Position numbers and translations under genes: made by a program
Assembly (NCBI GenBank): GCA_030745755.1
Contig: JASLOA010000016.1
Location: 1-55,806, forward strand
Origin: Kiritimatiellia bacterium
GTDB lineage: Bacteria; Verrucomicrobiota; Kiritimatiellia; UBA8416; JABMPJ01
Direction of reading: 5' to 3'
DNA: 55,806 bases
Part shown: piece after piece, positions 23,501 through 28,752 of the stretch
Layout of the letters: every line of letters begins with the position of its first letter
Position numbering within the stretch: the stretch's first letter is position 1
Notes under the pieces: model-generated
What the model was told of the DNA's origin: nothing
The model's database searches: none
What the model saw: the letters and a program-made list of their open reading frames with translations, nothing else

Positions 23501-26346
23501 CCCGGGTAGTTGTTGGCAATGTAGTCGGTGTACTCAGAATAGGACCAGTATTCTGGTGTCGCTTCAGACTCCGGCGGCAGCGTCCCGCGCGGCGAGCCGT
23601 ACACACCGGGAACCCAGTCCCCGAGATTATCCTCGCCCCCATTGGGATCCCACCACGATATGAAATCGGAATAAGGCTCTTCTTCCACCTCCGGCGTGGG
23701 CGCATCGTCTTCACCGAGCGAATCGAGGAACGGGTTGGGTACGCCTTCGGGGGCCGGATCCTGGTATGTGGCCGCGTCCGCCGGTTCGCCCCAGATAGGC
23801 AGGGAGTAGTAGAGCGGGACATGGACCAGGACCACTGTCCTTACCAGGGGGCTAGCATCCGGGAGCGGTCCCGTAGCCGCGTTATGGAAGAAGAAATCGG
23901 GTTCAGGAGCAAAGGCATGAATCGCGCCATTGGTCTCAATATAGCCGCTGAATTCCTCACCCGGGTTGGCCTGAATACTGTCATACAGTTCCTGAGACAG
24001 ATCGACATAGGTGGAGAGAATGACCTCGAACGGAGCCCGGTAGACATGGGGAAGGCCGTCATCATCATTGTACTCCAACCGTTCAAGTGCGCCCACATCT
24101 CCATAAAGCGGATTCAGATTGACCGGCGGCGCCGTAGTGTCACGGACATAGGTCCACGCTGCATCGCCCTCCAGGAGCAAGGGCACGTCGCTCGTCACCG
24201 AACCATTAGGCGTGTACCTGATCTCACGCGATCCCAGGTCGAGATTCGTGATCGTCCCGCCGGCCGTCCATTGATCGTCGTTGCCCACGGCATCTACAAA
24301 GGGGTTCAGGACGGGTGCGCCACCCGCAACCGTGTTGGTGAAGTGGTTTGGCAGATTTGTGCTGACGGGCTCACCCCAAACCGGCTCGGCATAGTAGAGA
24401 GGAATATTAACCTTGAGAGGAACCCGGTAGGCGTCGAGGAGGGGAATCGTGAAGCTGAAGTTAAGGGGGTTGGACAGAATCGGCTGCGCCTCGTTCATGT
24501 CCGTAACGGCAATATAGTGCTCAAAGGCATTGGAGATACACACCATGCCGTTGTTGGTCAGGCCGGGGTTGTTAATGAGAGGAATGGAAATGCCCGGGTT
24601 GAGATACTGCCAGATCTCCACGTCACCTGACGTCTCACGTACCGCAGCCAGGTTCCCGTCCAGGCGCTCATACTCAAAACGCCCGCTCATCGATGCCACG
24701 TTGGTGTAAACAGGCGCGTTCGTGTCGCCGCCCCACACATAGGTGTGCCCGGCATCACCTTCCAGCAATCCGTCCGGATCGACCGTTACCGAACCAAAAT
24801 CATCATAGTTCGTTGTCCATGCGCTGAAAATAACGCCCGTCCCATAGTAACGCGGCGGCGTCAGGTCGAGTTCGTTGATGACATAAGGAATATTGGTGCC
24901 ACCGCCCGTGTCGGCGATGTAGACGGTCACATTGCTTGACACCGTCAGACTCGCCTCCGGTACGGTGGTGCCCCCGGAACCGGGGACAATGGAGTAATTG
25001 TAGTCGGCAATCACATCACCAACGTCGGAGTCTTGGAGAAAGGCCTCAAAATCCGGGCCGTAGATGCTCGGCGCAAGCGAGCCGAGCGTGCGCACCGGTG
25101 TCCACTGATCTTCATCAGAGAGGTCAATCAGCTCGAATGAGAAGTCGCCACTGGCAATAAGCGGAGGGGTCAGGTCGAATTCACTGATGTTGAAACTGAA
25201 GTTCCAGCCGAGCGTGGTGTCGGCAATCCGGAGCTGAACATTGCGACTGGCCATCCCGGCCCCCGTCGTGGTGACCACTCGTACCGGGTCATTTGAGCTC
25301 ACAGCGGTAATGGAGAAATCGTAATCATAAAAGAAGTCGCCACGAAGGGGCTCACCCGAAGGGGGATCTACATAATCACGCAGCGTTTCAAAATAGTCGT
25401 CCGCCCAGATGCCCCCATTGGTGTGAACAGGCGTCCACGTGTCTTCGGCGTGAGTGTACGGATCCCAGTTGCCGTTGGGCGCCGTGAGCCCGCCGGGTCC
25501 CGGCAGGTCGGTGAACCGCTCACCCGGGGTCCAAAATCCGTCAACCAGGGGCGCATCAACCAAGGTATCCCCTTCCCGGCGCCGGTAACGCACGGCAGGG
25601 GTATCTTCGTCAGCCAGCTCATCGAAATGCTCGCCACGACCGTCCGGGAAACGGCCTTCACCGGTATCGCCAATAATCGCACTGAAGTTGCCCCACGCGC
25701 CCGGTGAGGGCGCCGCGCCTTCCACATAGGCCGTATAATAGGCCTCGATGGGGGTCCCCTCGGGTGCGGCCACGTTCAGATGGAAGGAGTAGGCACCGGT
25801 GCCGTGGTTAATGGTGCCGACGCCGTCGCCCGCCAGGGAGCCGCTGCCCAAGGTGTCGGACAGGGTGCGCGTGCCGATTTGAATGGTCAGCGGACGTCCT
25901 TTGACCGGCACCGGATCCATGATGCCGGTGTAGTTGGTGCTGACATCCGCCACGGCCGTGCCGAGCACGAGTCCCACCACATTGGTTTCGCCCATCTGGG
26001 TCAGTCCCGGATTCCAGGCCCACGGCAGCGCGACTTCGCCCACCGTCTTGGTATCCATGAAGTAACCGCGAATGTTCGCACCGTTGGTCGGACTGGCACG
26101 GTAGTAGGTATACTCGCGCCACCATCCTTCATAGATGTTCTCCATCGTATTGCGCACTTCCCCAATATCGAAGCCGGAGGTAGAGTAGTCGCCCTGCCCG
26201 TTCTTGGGAAAATAGCCCGGGACCACATACGTCTTGTGCGTAGGCAGCTCAGGCCAAGCCGCCTGAGCCGTGAAGCTCCCCATGCCCAGCAGGGCCAGCA
26301 CAGCCCAAATCAGCGCGCATCGTCCACATGTTGTGATTCGTTTCAT
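8590..26346 (-). CDS. Giant secreted M6/S8 dual-peptidase protein with LamG and TSP3-type repeats (5918 aa)
   Basis: A Sec signal peptide (1-29, cleavage after FTAQA) precedes about 5890 exported residues. Domains in order: a beta-motif at 170-208 shared with the downstream lipoprotein; a long region with repeated DQWTPVRT- and PLYY-type segments; an M6 metalloprotease active site HEQGHDTPGWPDLYD (from His1736); a TSP3-type calcium-binding region from about 1990; LamG module 1 (from 2162); an Ig-like then a YfaP/DUF2135-like domain (about 2580-2756); LamG modules 2-5 (from 2834, 3202, 3543, 3906), alternating with acidic D-x-D-x-DG repeats; a subtilase with propeptide (about 4110-4490, triad Asp4235, His4290, Ser4450); LamG 6 and 7 (4721, 4899); more TSP3 repeats; fibronectin-like domains (about 5425-5620); and a G-F-Y-R-V-L end. 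The ATG at 26346 follows GGGGAAGG. There is no LPxTG or PEP-CTERM signal. It is probably a surface adhesin/protease; the target is unknown. Confidence 0.95.
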   Translation of the reverse strand: MKRITTCGRCALIWAVLALLGMGSFTAQAAWPELPTHKTYVVPGYFPKNGQGDYSTSGFDIGEVRNTMENIYEGWWREYTYYRASPTNGANIRGYFMDTKTVGEVALPWAWNPGLTQMGETNVVGLVLGTAVADVSTNYTGIMDPVPVKGRPLTIQIGTRTLSDTLGSGSLAGDGVGTINHGTGAYSFHLNVAAPEGTPIEAYYTAYVEGAAPSPGAWGNFSAIIGDTGEGRFPDGRGEHFDELADEDTPAVRYRRREGDTLVDAPLVDGFWTPGERFTDLPGPGGLTAPNGNWDPYTHAEDTWTPVHTNGGIWADDYFETLRDYVDPPSGEPLRGDFFYDYDFSITAVSSNDPVRVVTTTGAGMASRNVQLRIADTTLGWNFSFNISEFDLTPPLIASGDFSFELIDLSDEDQWTPVRTLGSLAPSIYGPDFEAFLQDSDVGDVIADYNYSIVPGSGGTTVPEASLTVSSNVTVYIADTGGGTNIPYVINELDLTPPRYYGTGVIFSAWTTNYDDFGSVTVDPDGLLEGDAGHTYVWGGDTNAPVYTNVASMSGRFEYERLDGNLAAVRETSGDVEIWQYLNPGISIPLINNPGLTNNGMVCISNAFEHYIAVTDMNEAQPILSNPLNFSFTIPLLDAYRVPLKVNIPLYYAEPVWGEPVSTNLPNHFTNTVAGGAPVLNPFVDAVGNDDQWTAGGTITNLDLGSREIRYTPNGSVTSDVPLLLEGDAAWTYVRDTTAPPVNLNPLYGDVGALERLEYNDDDGLPHVYRAPFEVILSTYVDLSQELYDSIQANPGEEFSGYIETNGAIHAFAPEPDFFFHNAATGPLPDASPLVRTVVLVHVPLYYSLPIWGEPADAATYQDPAPEGVPNPFLDSLGEDDAPTPEVEEEPYSDFISWWDPNGGEDNLGDWVPGVYGSPRGTLPPESEATPEYWSYSEYTDYIANNYPGDAAGLIARCGDTVYDGPENWAEVDNNQYIQTAWIAGLVSVNMFEDYTVGPDDSLADWWANRYGTPVATEMVGQIPFVSEWKPELTDDNQVQPVTTVTNETEFGTEVVTTYDSMTHPPEGTTWTYDSPREFDDLASSLYHNPELGSLSALSMREPLWDSNPLACWDGGDLRLGEPTSPWPGGNIYGHDRGDSLPGTRDVDGGDGEVPLAGPYAYNTHANFGHDGANQLSLEFSTHRTDGESLTTGIDPDTGVARPLGGHRKWFGYDFNYAVYNTWEDSVPYARDHRDVNLNGLIDQGETIPDGSQNYFADPAGEDGGMDTMALFGWERCTEDYIDTYDAIEDFRAIVNFTFPGGTGEEWGILTPGWFAWEAGQAATDTLANELGGLVLYADTDESGDFTPHVDAIWVDTTTNGVYDDLEVVIHDRYGMAGSETLSGFGPATALFADIGNSNGVYDLGQDLVWLDDGATAGIFDSELVLSDLFGQLEPGDGDAGLLNLRTTNSIYAYPSATNFSMIWAVTNGYAGATEEYGSTNGFDLIYLGPGFTPSVGSTTGLLWNAVTDGEIRYVSFGDADLGYLPGLAVFIDDPASTNGLYDGDTAISVPGNSLDPSYAGVASNGTFEVAYTTNAASPGFDRTMSVAWIETSIPSNERSGEFVVFESFPLVNGTTNFGDISANIQWVDLPGTNGSLNGTFDPIVWIEGLGGEGAPLALGDGVFYDYNANGIFNYGATTRIPLYMVGLMNPLGLSQAGVLHSGNFYGTMTRDGYISGFNQNQSVAANMPVPALLTHEQGHDTPGWPDLYDYDVSTEEVDNLAASGDLYSDAGLVHGYPDLKFYTNPYGAAFPGTRGVTPQELNFTPNAILTRDSGPQTLLLYPVERYSDQYYVFRDETNPYEYFTINYNAGNLSNTDNPLGELPSPYAGPFGRGVIIGHSDYTGSKFGAPQQQRSNNRFTWLFVQADGKYELEDGVNGAEPADAFGTTNTTRQFTQSTIPRAEWYDKDDSGLRILDIRIPSEPYGPCEIDIEWSSPLGGTNSGDGTDWYWVSSGNDSDGDGIPDAWEYYWFGRHASPLAEASQFTDFDGDGLSDYGEWLAHANPTWVSSWSGDRNPQNLSDADIDLDGDGLSNLAEVEIWHTRPRDIDSDDDGYTDGEELDWDVVKADGRHFTSPTYSRSPLTERALRLSPTNSYLLPESSIGLQYEREPISDFDRLRLTNWTVEAWVYLDSTNESGSVVWRETLQGAVTFNLGITNNLPVASISTVAGLTYSVVGLESIASSNWTHIAGALDRDDNSLRVFVNGALAGTQLVQGNDPGHPGYIGGLTTSGETWLGGDGLNGIVDEVRIWSRARSEDEIDYGYEKIVNSPWKVFDPAELVTNIVATTEGDGVTNFATNVTFRIDSFETVINDGSLVVNLRFDDGQNLTNRLDYGNRAFGAEDWVHPNNWHYAVMGMDSSDFVTNAAELVLSQSIYEPIDDLNEDAIPDWWQTIYWPGFDPSTTGVWDAAVDADGDGLINRYEYYLGTTPLDADTDGNNIPDALEDFDNDGLSNGDEQDIFGSDPGDPDTDDDGYDDGDEVMGWEPAGTNDYGIAAMVSSPVESISPHVRRSYVAAGRSLDAPHSERFAFRGIEEVVVPGPTVEITAPDDGADIDVRFTDVAATITQVGAPIASVLLYINDQFMADYGAASSFNDTVIINSGENIITVYGIDTEGNLGSDTITINGSFAPADIRVTQTWSSPGDLDTWLIDPLGRNMGFAPGANLVIGPPDQPGEAIPGAFLDIDDIPGTGPENITLEEPNSIEGEYEVWMNNYSHSGNPESTVRVLVNEGRPGESYVEFGPQSMPNTGIGNPDAWWHVTTITMPEGTMDPPGTPILPPDDIAAPDVGVTAENGWTMECWVKPGDDAQSGAIAAYRDPYGNEPFVIGLTNNMPFVKLRSSSGTSYQAMGGAIDEDVWTHLAFVYSSTDHTLRVHINGLLAAAQVVLESRDDSVGTLYVDTELTGGPDPLTFTDIHLDELRIWKVARNGGLIAAQMHEIQSPKDTIVAMYRFDDGGTDIEDGRYPLNTTYDLGQGAIPDTAFNTKPGPDGDRYTTDDVGAGAVPDGENDYVTSMEYAPVMGILDADADGIADWYEALFGAPAVADDAGGLVPGEDLDADGLLNLFEYHARTNPDDEDSDGDGLIDPEEDIDGDGLSNIDEQIHATDPWLVDTDDDGFGDDVETRYGSAPTNALDPAYMRALHVTGAASNCVEMPPALRLALSDWTVSAKVYLETPVTAGSIIAREVQSGEYNYRLGIGTDRIPYIEFTAADGSTVMLSAPELRALPVEEWIMLSASFHTLTGDLTLSIEGELVAQLPTEARPKTSGLGPVHGTVGSGFNGYIDDVMIMDGAGGTQLHYSFDDSTHADGVSGEVDFRRGQVQEMAPVEGVAHNWMLEWRDAGTLAGSATIELYPGAGAQDDADGDGLPDWWEIANGLNPFDSDTDGDGIPDGSEDGDLDGLVNWTEYRAGTDPDDPDSDDNGTLDKDEDPDGDGLVNFDEQLNATRPDLPDTDDDGLSDNVEVSGPVYTLPIASLSPSVPRALELTSGTQTLVLPDEARFRLANAWTIEAWVWMDDTAFVGGNVLSRSVGDSVNYHLGIEADGTPYVRAVGVYDGTLHPYVAADAVPMARRGDWYHLAGVWTRSSSDMQLYVNGELRAVESMPDVPGIFSATGAVSTVVGGDGFVGRIDEVRIWNVGRSALELRDGAYDVQNASEANLVAYYRFDDGTHASGTSGTNVWTFGQVEDFAIANKNWDLSWTNAATLAGGATVTTNTTPMPDAVFADYDGDELPDFWESAIFGSVENGMPASDVDSDGLSTLFEYRASMHPLRQSTFDDEIEDGLRDPDGDGLINQEEVVKFTLPGDPDTDDDGLTDREELTVEDDPSTTLVPDRRSNPRRSMDPPRPRSLAFDGDSRAVVHPDPEHSLSAWTIEAWVRPAAGADGIVLRRATEDLPGMRGINYELGVENRGGTLYAYTQYTTDYTNNPQTVRIDTAQPEEITTNDFLTGSMILPEQWTHLAATYQPTNFTYKLYVDGVLASYRIDAVAAPALGAGEDAAVGSEFTLGGGSLLAGAVQDGFNGHIDEVRVMRGALSDETIQQHAAGFGQFYGLVHAVDTSGTAAIQTLPPVIATTYDHVPGEMLVRFKSGVSSTIQSNTIASLGLETLHKGKIVPVSRLRFTDGTALKNKLAEVQANPNVLYAEPNYTRTVGATPDDPLLAQLWGMHNTGQNGGTDDADIDAPEAWDRVTGSDQVIVAVIDTGVNYNHADLAANMWINAGETAGNGVDDDGNGFVDDVYGYDFINSDADPIDDHDHGSHCAGTIGGVGNNGIGVVGVNWNVRIMALKAFSAQGGGSSGDIIAAIDYAVLMGAHVSNNSYGGTGSSQAEYDAIEAARNAGHLFVAAAGNDGTDNDTIPQYPASFDLDNIIAVAATDRNDGLAGFSCFGLESVDIGAPGVDIHSTLSGGGYGNMSGTSMATPHTAGAAALILAANSQLTYDQVRQLILNGVDLIPSLDGKVATGGRLNVFNALPEDVVPPQPPGDTNAVPLDVVAYFTCDDAGEHAEDFSVAGDYYKGWNRAARLEGATFDASEVFDNIIDSDGDGMPDWWEIAMGMDPYDATGDNGRDADLDEDGLTAIYEYWSGTDPREPDTNFDGENDGSEDADGDTLSNLSEQDDYQTNPAKKDTDDDGTDDNDELDAATQPTDSLSPYISRALEFAGGSGADNTVVVAGKIDGVARSELDLSVWTVECWVNPTVDDGGTYPLLSRGVKSDGRMNYEIGLSNLYPYVAFDQSEHGSRVIVMSGTPVATGEWAHVAGRFDEDGELTLFVDGDTANQTQTIGACALGEGNVVLGSSGFAGRLMLCRIWRIAQDDAIIGDLGRHTIFFGSVSELAGYLQVSGDGFLKENAVTEGNAGLIDQLTDEWTLETWVRVTSDGMVMAHRNGSAATDEDFNYYLGVEGGSLIGRFALWYDLWLIGPLGPYFAGTFYDYEANNIYGELDVADGEWHHVAYVRNANSCALYVDGILDAVQDLFLLPDLDEGFITDYGVRTLQGPLIIGEGLSGDIDEARLWERGLLADELLDVSDENLGGDERGLISYFNFDYQLTDLADERSVRRNPEEEYGLFIGDAVRANDQNDGPPIVYDPLLTFMRVAMVAYFAGVDGGDTVEDYMNRMGRDPFTFEKFAGVRGTGVVSVALTAPGWPETPDSDNDSLPDGWESMHGLNPGASGGDDGKWGDPDKDGLHNFAEYQVELNHSPIASDPLVRDTDVDGFADFFEWDNLTYRIFGELYTDFDSMEDEWEDSHELDPLHYDAHRDFDDDGWSNLAEFMADTAANAMSDYPVPNAEFEVLYSGQKSGDLVIMTYTDAGMDGTPDAVFEVLEADLTFPLSGVLSNLTSGYLHEGPTWFFAFLDGDGNDEWDVGEPAAVAEAQPITVDWSQAGPVTIGLVDQLAGYERISWSAVGGYDSYQVAVYDWNLPGPPLAFPVQTIAAPRTWFHEGDYRAASVTGLQHGVYEWVVSVDDGGSGILVGSSYFNVLLDAAATTPSSLLPQGDVWNYSRNEMRWTMADDVTQVEIEVDDDPLFGSPLPGLPTFVAPYRRSGGECRYTLPIYAGDGVFTNGSYFWRVRAINPRTTSDWAEGSLIVDLDESGGGPFSIGGDLGYFGKVTNGSFVVQAHTSPGFGGVPDAQVTLTNTSNAANWPYNEHPFELRGLRAGTYYVRGFLDQDVDGERDSWETAGFVQATAYSPDSLILPVSRTGERLPVWLADTDNDRIADDWEIQYMGDLVTMGPGPVDEYTDFNGDLVSDYDHYASTPMNSSPIDLNAAGPDGIPFWVKTAFAIDPFEYYAFLVTTVGVDENGDNVVRWPAPQGSGIQMLENGTAQVQNSGVTLEYQLQYSENLLTWTDLAGDAPVTYDPVSGEFEVRDGAHMNRVGFYRVLMSCTR
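12877..14019 (-). other. S8 subtilase module inside the giant protein
   Basis: The propeptide-like segment (GEMLVRFKSG...NVLYAEPNYTRT) and the full catalytic domain are both present. The triad motifs are VAVIDTGVNYNHADL (Asp4235), DHGSHCAGTIGG (His4290) and GTSMATPHTAGAAA (Ser4450), with oxyanion-region AAAGNDG in between. All catalytic residues are intact, so an active serine protease is expected. It interrupts the LamG-TSP3 rhythm between modules 5 and 6. Confidence 0.95.
20467..21249 (-). other. M6-type metalloprotease active-site region inside the giant protein
   Basis: The zinc-binding motif is HEQGH followed by PGWPDLYDYD, as in immune inhibitor A-type M6 peptidases (HExGH then LPDLYD), with one extra residue in the loop. 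Downstream LLLYPVERYSDQYYVFRDE and GVIIGHSD resemble the later part of M6 domains. The catalytic His-Glu-His are present, so zinc protease activity is plausible. The domain boundaries are approximate. Confidence 0.8.
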
Positions 26347-26374
26347 CGTGTACACCTTCCCCATTCCGTCCGTG

Positions 26375-27376
26375 TCATTCATTTGAAGTCCAGAAATCCT
26401 CACCCACCTGGGCCAACCCGCCACTCGCCGCCAGCTTGTCCAGCTTGGGCTTGCAGTCGGGATCCGCTTTCAAAATAGCCTGGCGCAGAGGGCGCGCCTG
26501 CTTGTCGATCTCCGCGCGCAGGGCAGGGATGCTACGTAAGAACACACGCGCGGCCACTACGTCCGACCGCGCATCCATACGCACCACGTGGACACGACTG
26601 GCTTCCTGGGCCGCGAGCTGCAGCGCGGCGATCTCAGGGTCCTCGGAGCGCAACGTCTTGCGCAGTCGCTGCATGGCGTCCTTGAGGTCCGCCTGCTCCT
26701 GCTCAAACGCCTTGTACTGCGCATTGAACGCCGCGAGCTGTGCCGCAAAACTATCGGGGTCATCGGGGTCCCCTGCCGCCGTATCGTCGCTCGCCTTCGC
26801 ATAGGCCTCCCTGGCCTTGGCGATGTCGCTCGCAACACGGGCCTGTATCTTCTGCCAGCGCTTCTGCTCGCGCGGCGTAAGCTCACTCATCGTCTTGGCC
26901 TTGGCCTTCTTGAGCAGGGAGGCACGATCCCGCTCGGCCCGCTTGTTCGCCTCGGTCAACCGGGCGTTTAACTTCTGCGTCATCGCCTTCCGGGCCTGGC
27001 GGCGCTCGGTCAGGAAGGCTGACTGCTCCTGTGAAAATGCAATCTTTTCTTCCTGTGCGGCGGCGTACTCTTCCTGGAGCGCCTTGATGCGGGGATGCGC
27101 GTTCAGCGCCTGCTCGACCCGCAGGGCCGCCGCACGGTACGCCTGCCCGCTTGCCGTGGCCGCGCCCCCGCTGCGCCCGGTGGTGCTGCGGGCCGTGGTG
27201 ATGGTTCGGCTGCTCGCGCGGGCGCGCTCCGCCAGCGCGCCTCGTTCTGCCATCAATGCGGCAAACTTATCTTTGGATTTGTCGAGTGCAGTCGATGGCG
27301 CGGGCGTCTCGGGGACGGACGCCGCAAGCGAGGCGCCACACAGCATTAGAACCATACCCACTCGGATCAATAGCAT
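26375..27376 (-). CDS. Exported coiled-coil protein, first gene of the giant-protein unit
   Basis: This 333-residue protein begins MLLIRVGMVLMLCGASLAAS, a good Sec signal peptide with cleavage near SLAA. The mature part is almost entirely helical and rich in Ala, Glu, Lys, Arg and Gln: coiled-coil stretches ALQEEYAAAQEEKIAFSQEQ, RKAMTQKLNARLTEANKRAE, ARVASDIAKAREAYAKASDD and AFEQEQADLKDAMQRLRKTL. It ends with PDCKPKLDKLAASGGLAQVG. There are no catalytic motifs and I do not recognise the family; it may be a periplasmic chaperone-like or structural rod. The ATG at 27376 has GAGAG at a good distance; 27394 (MVKERS) is the alternative. Its stop is 28 bp before the giant protein's start, so the two are very likely co-transcribed. 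Confidence 0.85.
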   Translation of the reverse strand: MLLIRVGMVLMLCGASLAASVPETPAPSTALDKSKDKFAALMAERGALAERARASSRTITTARSTTGRSGGAATASGQAYRAAALRVEQALNAHPRIKALQEEYAAAQEEKIAFSQEQSAFLTERRQARKAMTQKLNARLTEANKRAERDRASLLKKAKAKTMSELTPREQKRWQKIQARVASDIAKAREAYAKASDDTAAGDPDDPDSFAAQLAAFNAQYKAFEQEQADLKDAMQRLRKTLRSEDPEIAALQLAAQEASRVHVVRMDARSDVVAARVFLRSIPALRAEIDKQARPLRQAILKADPDCKPKLDKLAASGGLAQVGEDFWTSNE

Positions 27377-27573
27377 AGATCTCTCTTTCACCATCACGGC
27401 TTGTCCCGCCTGACTGGGGCGCCCATGTACGAGCCCCATGCTGGATATCGATCTGACGACCGACACCTACAAGAAGAATACACGCTTATCAACGTGAAGA
27501 GTGTAGCCGAAAACAGAATCCAGAGGCAAGAGCGAGTTCGTGAAGAAATTGTCACGAGACTGACAAAAAGGGG

Positions 27574-27601
27574 TTGCATTCCCGTTTCAATCAGGTATCT
27601 T
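27574..27601 (+). promoter_or_regulatory. Possible promoter of the tRNA pair
   Basis: TTGCAT (27574-27579) and TATCTT (27596-27601) are separated by 16 bp. The predicted start near 27608 lies just ahead of tRNA-Gly. The -35 match is weak. A CTGACA at 27560 is better on its own but has no -10 at the right distance. Confidence 0.3.
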
Positions 27602-27620
27602 ACGCGGCGCTTTGGAAAAA

Positions 27621-27695
27621 GCGAGCGTAGCTCAGTGGTAGAGCTTCACGTTGCCAACGTGACTGTCGAGGGTTCGAATCCCTTCGCTCGCTCCA
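27621..27695 (+). tRNA. tRNA-Gly(GCC)
   Basis: The cloverleaf is complete: acceptor GCGAGCG/CGCTCGC, D-arm GCTC..GAGC, anticodon arm CACGT-TGCCAAC-GTG with anticodon GCC, T-arm GAGGG-TTCGAAT-CCCTT with one G-T pair, discriminator T, and an encoded CCA at 27693-27695. Confidence 0.95.
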
Positions 27696-27757
27696 ACTTT
27701 CCCGCTCCGCGGGAAAGTTGCCCGGCGAAGCCCCGCAGAGCGGGACGAAGACGGGCA
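27694..27757. repeat. Strong hairpins in the tRNA-Gly/tRNA-Lys spacer
   Basis: CAACTTTCCCGC-TCC-GCGGGAAAGTTG (27694-27720) has 12 perfect pairs and begins within the CCA end of tRNA-Gly. A looser TGCCCG...CGGGCA pair follows to 27757. There is no T-run, so it is more likely a repeat or processing structure than a simple terminator. Confidence 0.6.
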
Positions 27758-27780
27758 AATGGTTCCAAAGCGTTTTTTGT

Positions 27781-27853
<73 letters not shown>

Positions 27854-27962
27854 TTCTTCAGGGAAGATCTCCAGTTTTCAGGAGCAATGATGCAGAAATG
27901 CCTGCAAACGACGCTCGATCCCACTTCGGCAAGTAGAACTGCGTCGTGTCCTTATGTGCGGC

Positions 27963-28037
27963 GGAGATGCCTCGACTGCGCTCGGCATGACAGAAAACGT
28001 TAAGGAATTGTCATCCCGAGCTTGTCGAGGGATCTCC
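27963..28037. repeat. Family 1 inverted repeat, copy 2
   Basis: The arms are GGAGATGCCTCGACTGCG... and ...CTTGTCGAGGGATCTCC. Here GATCTCC is outermost and ATGACAG innermost, the reverse arrangement to the copy at 29. The rest of the 27854-28145 gap shows only a possible weak promoter (TTGATG at 28050, TATTCT at 28071, 15-bp spacer) ahead of panD. Confidence 0.8.
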
Positions 28038-28145
28038 TAATACAGCGAATTGATGAAAACTGGGGTACACTATTCTTCAGGTTGCACATTCCCCCTCATT
28101 CGTGTTTATTAGTGCCTGACTTGTGGTTCAACCAAGGAGATAACA

Positions 28146-28505
28146 TTGCAGTCGATCTTATTGAAATCAAAGCTTCATATGGCGCGCGTGACCGAATCCG
28201 AACTCGAGTACGAGGGCAGCCTCTCGATCGATCCGGACCTGATGGAAGCCGTCAAGATTCAACCTTACGAGAAGATTCTGGTGGCCAACGTCGATAACGG
28301 CGAGCGATTCGAGACCTACGCCATTGTCGGCGAGCGGGGTTCAGGCGTGATCGGCCTCAACGGGGCCACCACGTACAAGGGAAATGTGGGGGATCGCCTC
28401 ATCATTTTCACCTTCTGCGTGCTGAACGAGGACGAACTGGCTGCACATCATCCGCTCATCCTGGTACTTGACGAGAATAACAAGCCCAAGGGTGGGTTGA
28501 GGTAG
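28146..28505 (+). CDS. panD: Aspartate 1-decarboxylase proenzyme
   Basis: PanD makes beta-alanine from aspartate for pantothenate and coenzyme A. The 119-residue proenzyme cleaves itself at Gly24-Ser25 (YEGSLSID), giving the pyruvoyl cofactor. Lys9, His11, Arg54, Thr57 and Tyr58 (ERFETY) occupy the same positions as in the E. coli enzyme as I know it, and ERGSGVIGLNGA follows. The start is TTG at 28146, chosen because AAGGAG lies six bases upstream and because it puts the cleavage site at residue 24; the in-frame ATG 11 codons later would remove Lys9. The gene stands alone, with no other pantothenate genes nearby. Confidence 0.95.
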   Translation: MQSILLKSKLHMARVTESELEYEGSLSIDPDLMEAVKIQPYEKILVANVDNGERFETYAIVGERGSGVIGLNGATTYKGNVGDRLIIFTFCVLNEDELAAHHPLILVLDENNKPKGGLR

Positions 28506-28565
28506 TAGAACAGCCGAACAGCCGCCCCCGCCTGTTTCACGACATCGAACGCACTGGAATGAGAG

Positions 28566-28701
28566 GGTAGGGCGAGCCGTCCCTGGCGAGCCGTGAGCAA
28601 GGAATGCGCATGCCCTGAGCATGAGATGGCGAAAGTCTCAAGCATGCTCACACCATGCGTCTCCGCTTGTGCCCGGCTCGGCGGGGACGCCTCGCCCTAC
28701 C
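28566..28701. mobile_element. 136-bp MITE-like element upstream of the cyclase
   Basis: The 28-bp end GGTAGGGCGAGCCGTCCCTG... (28566-28593) is repeated inverted at 28674-28701 with about four mismatches. The middle carries TGAGCATG...GCATGCTCA. It fills most of the panD-cyclase gap. A fragment of the GAACAGCCG family lies just before it at 28508. Confidence 0.65.
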
Positions 28702-28752
28702 AACCCATTTCGGGTAAGGTTTGGCTACGCAGTTAGGGAGGAACTGGAAGGA

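Noticed and set aside
6400..27376. Type IX secretion or PEP-CTERM sorting for the giant protein
   Set aside because: The C-terminus (HMNRVGFYRVLMSCTR) has no PEP motif with a hydrophobic tail and no recognisable T9SS signal, so the export route beyond Sec is left open.
28621..28752. Longer start of the CHASE2 cyclase
   Set aside because: The extra 44 residues (SPLVPGSAGTPRPTNPF) come from the 136-bp inverted-repeat element; the ATG at 28753 has a ribosome site.
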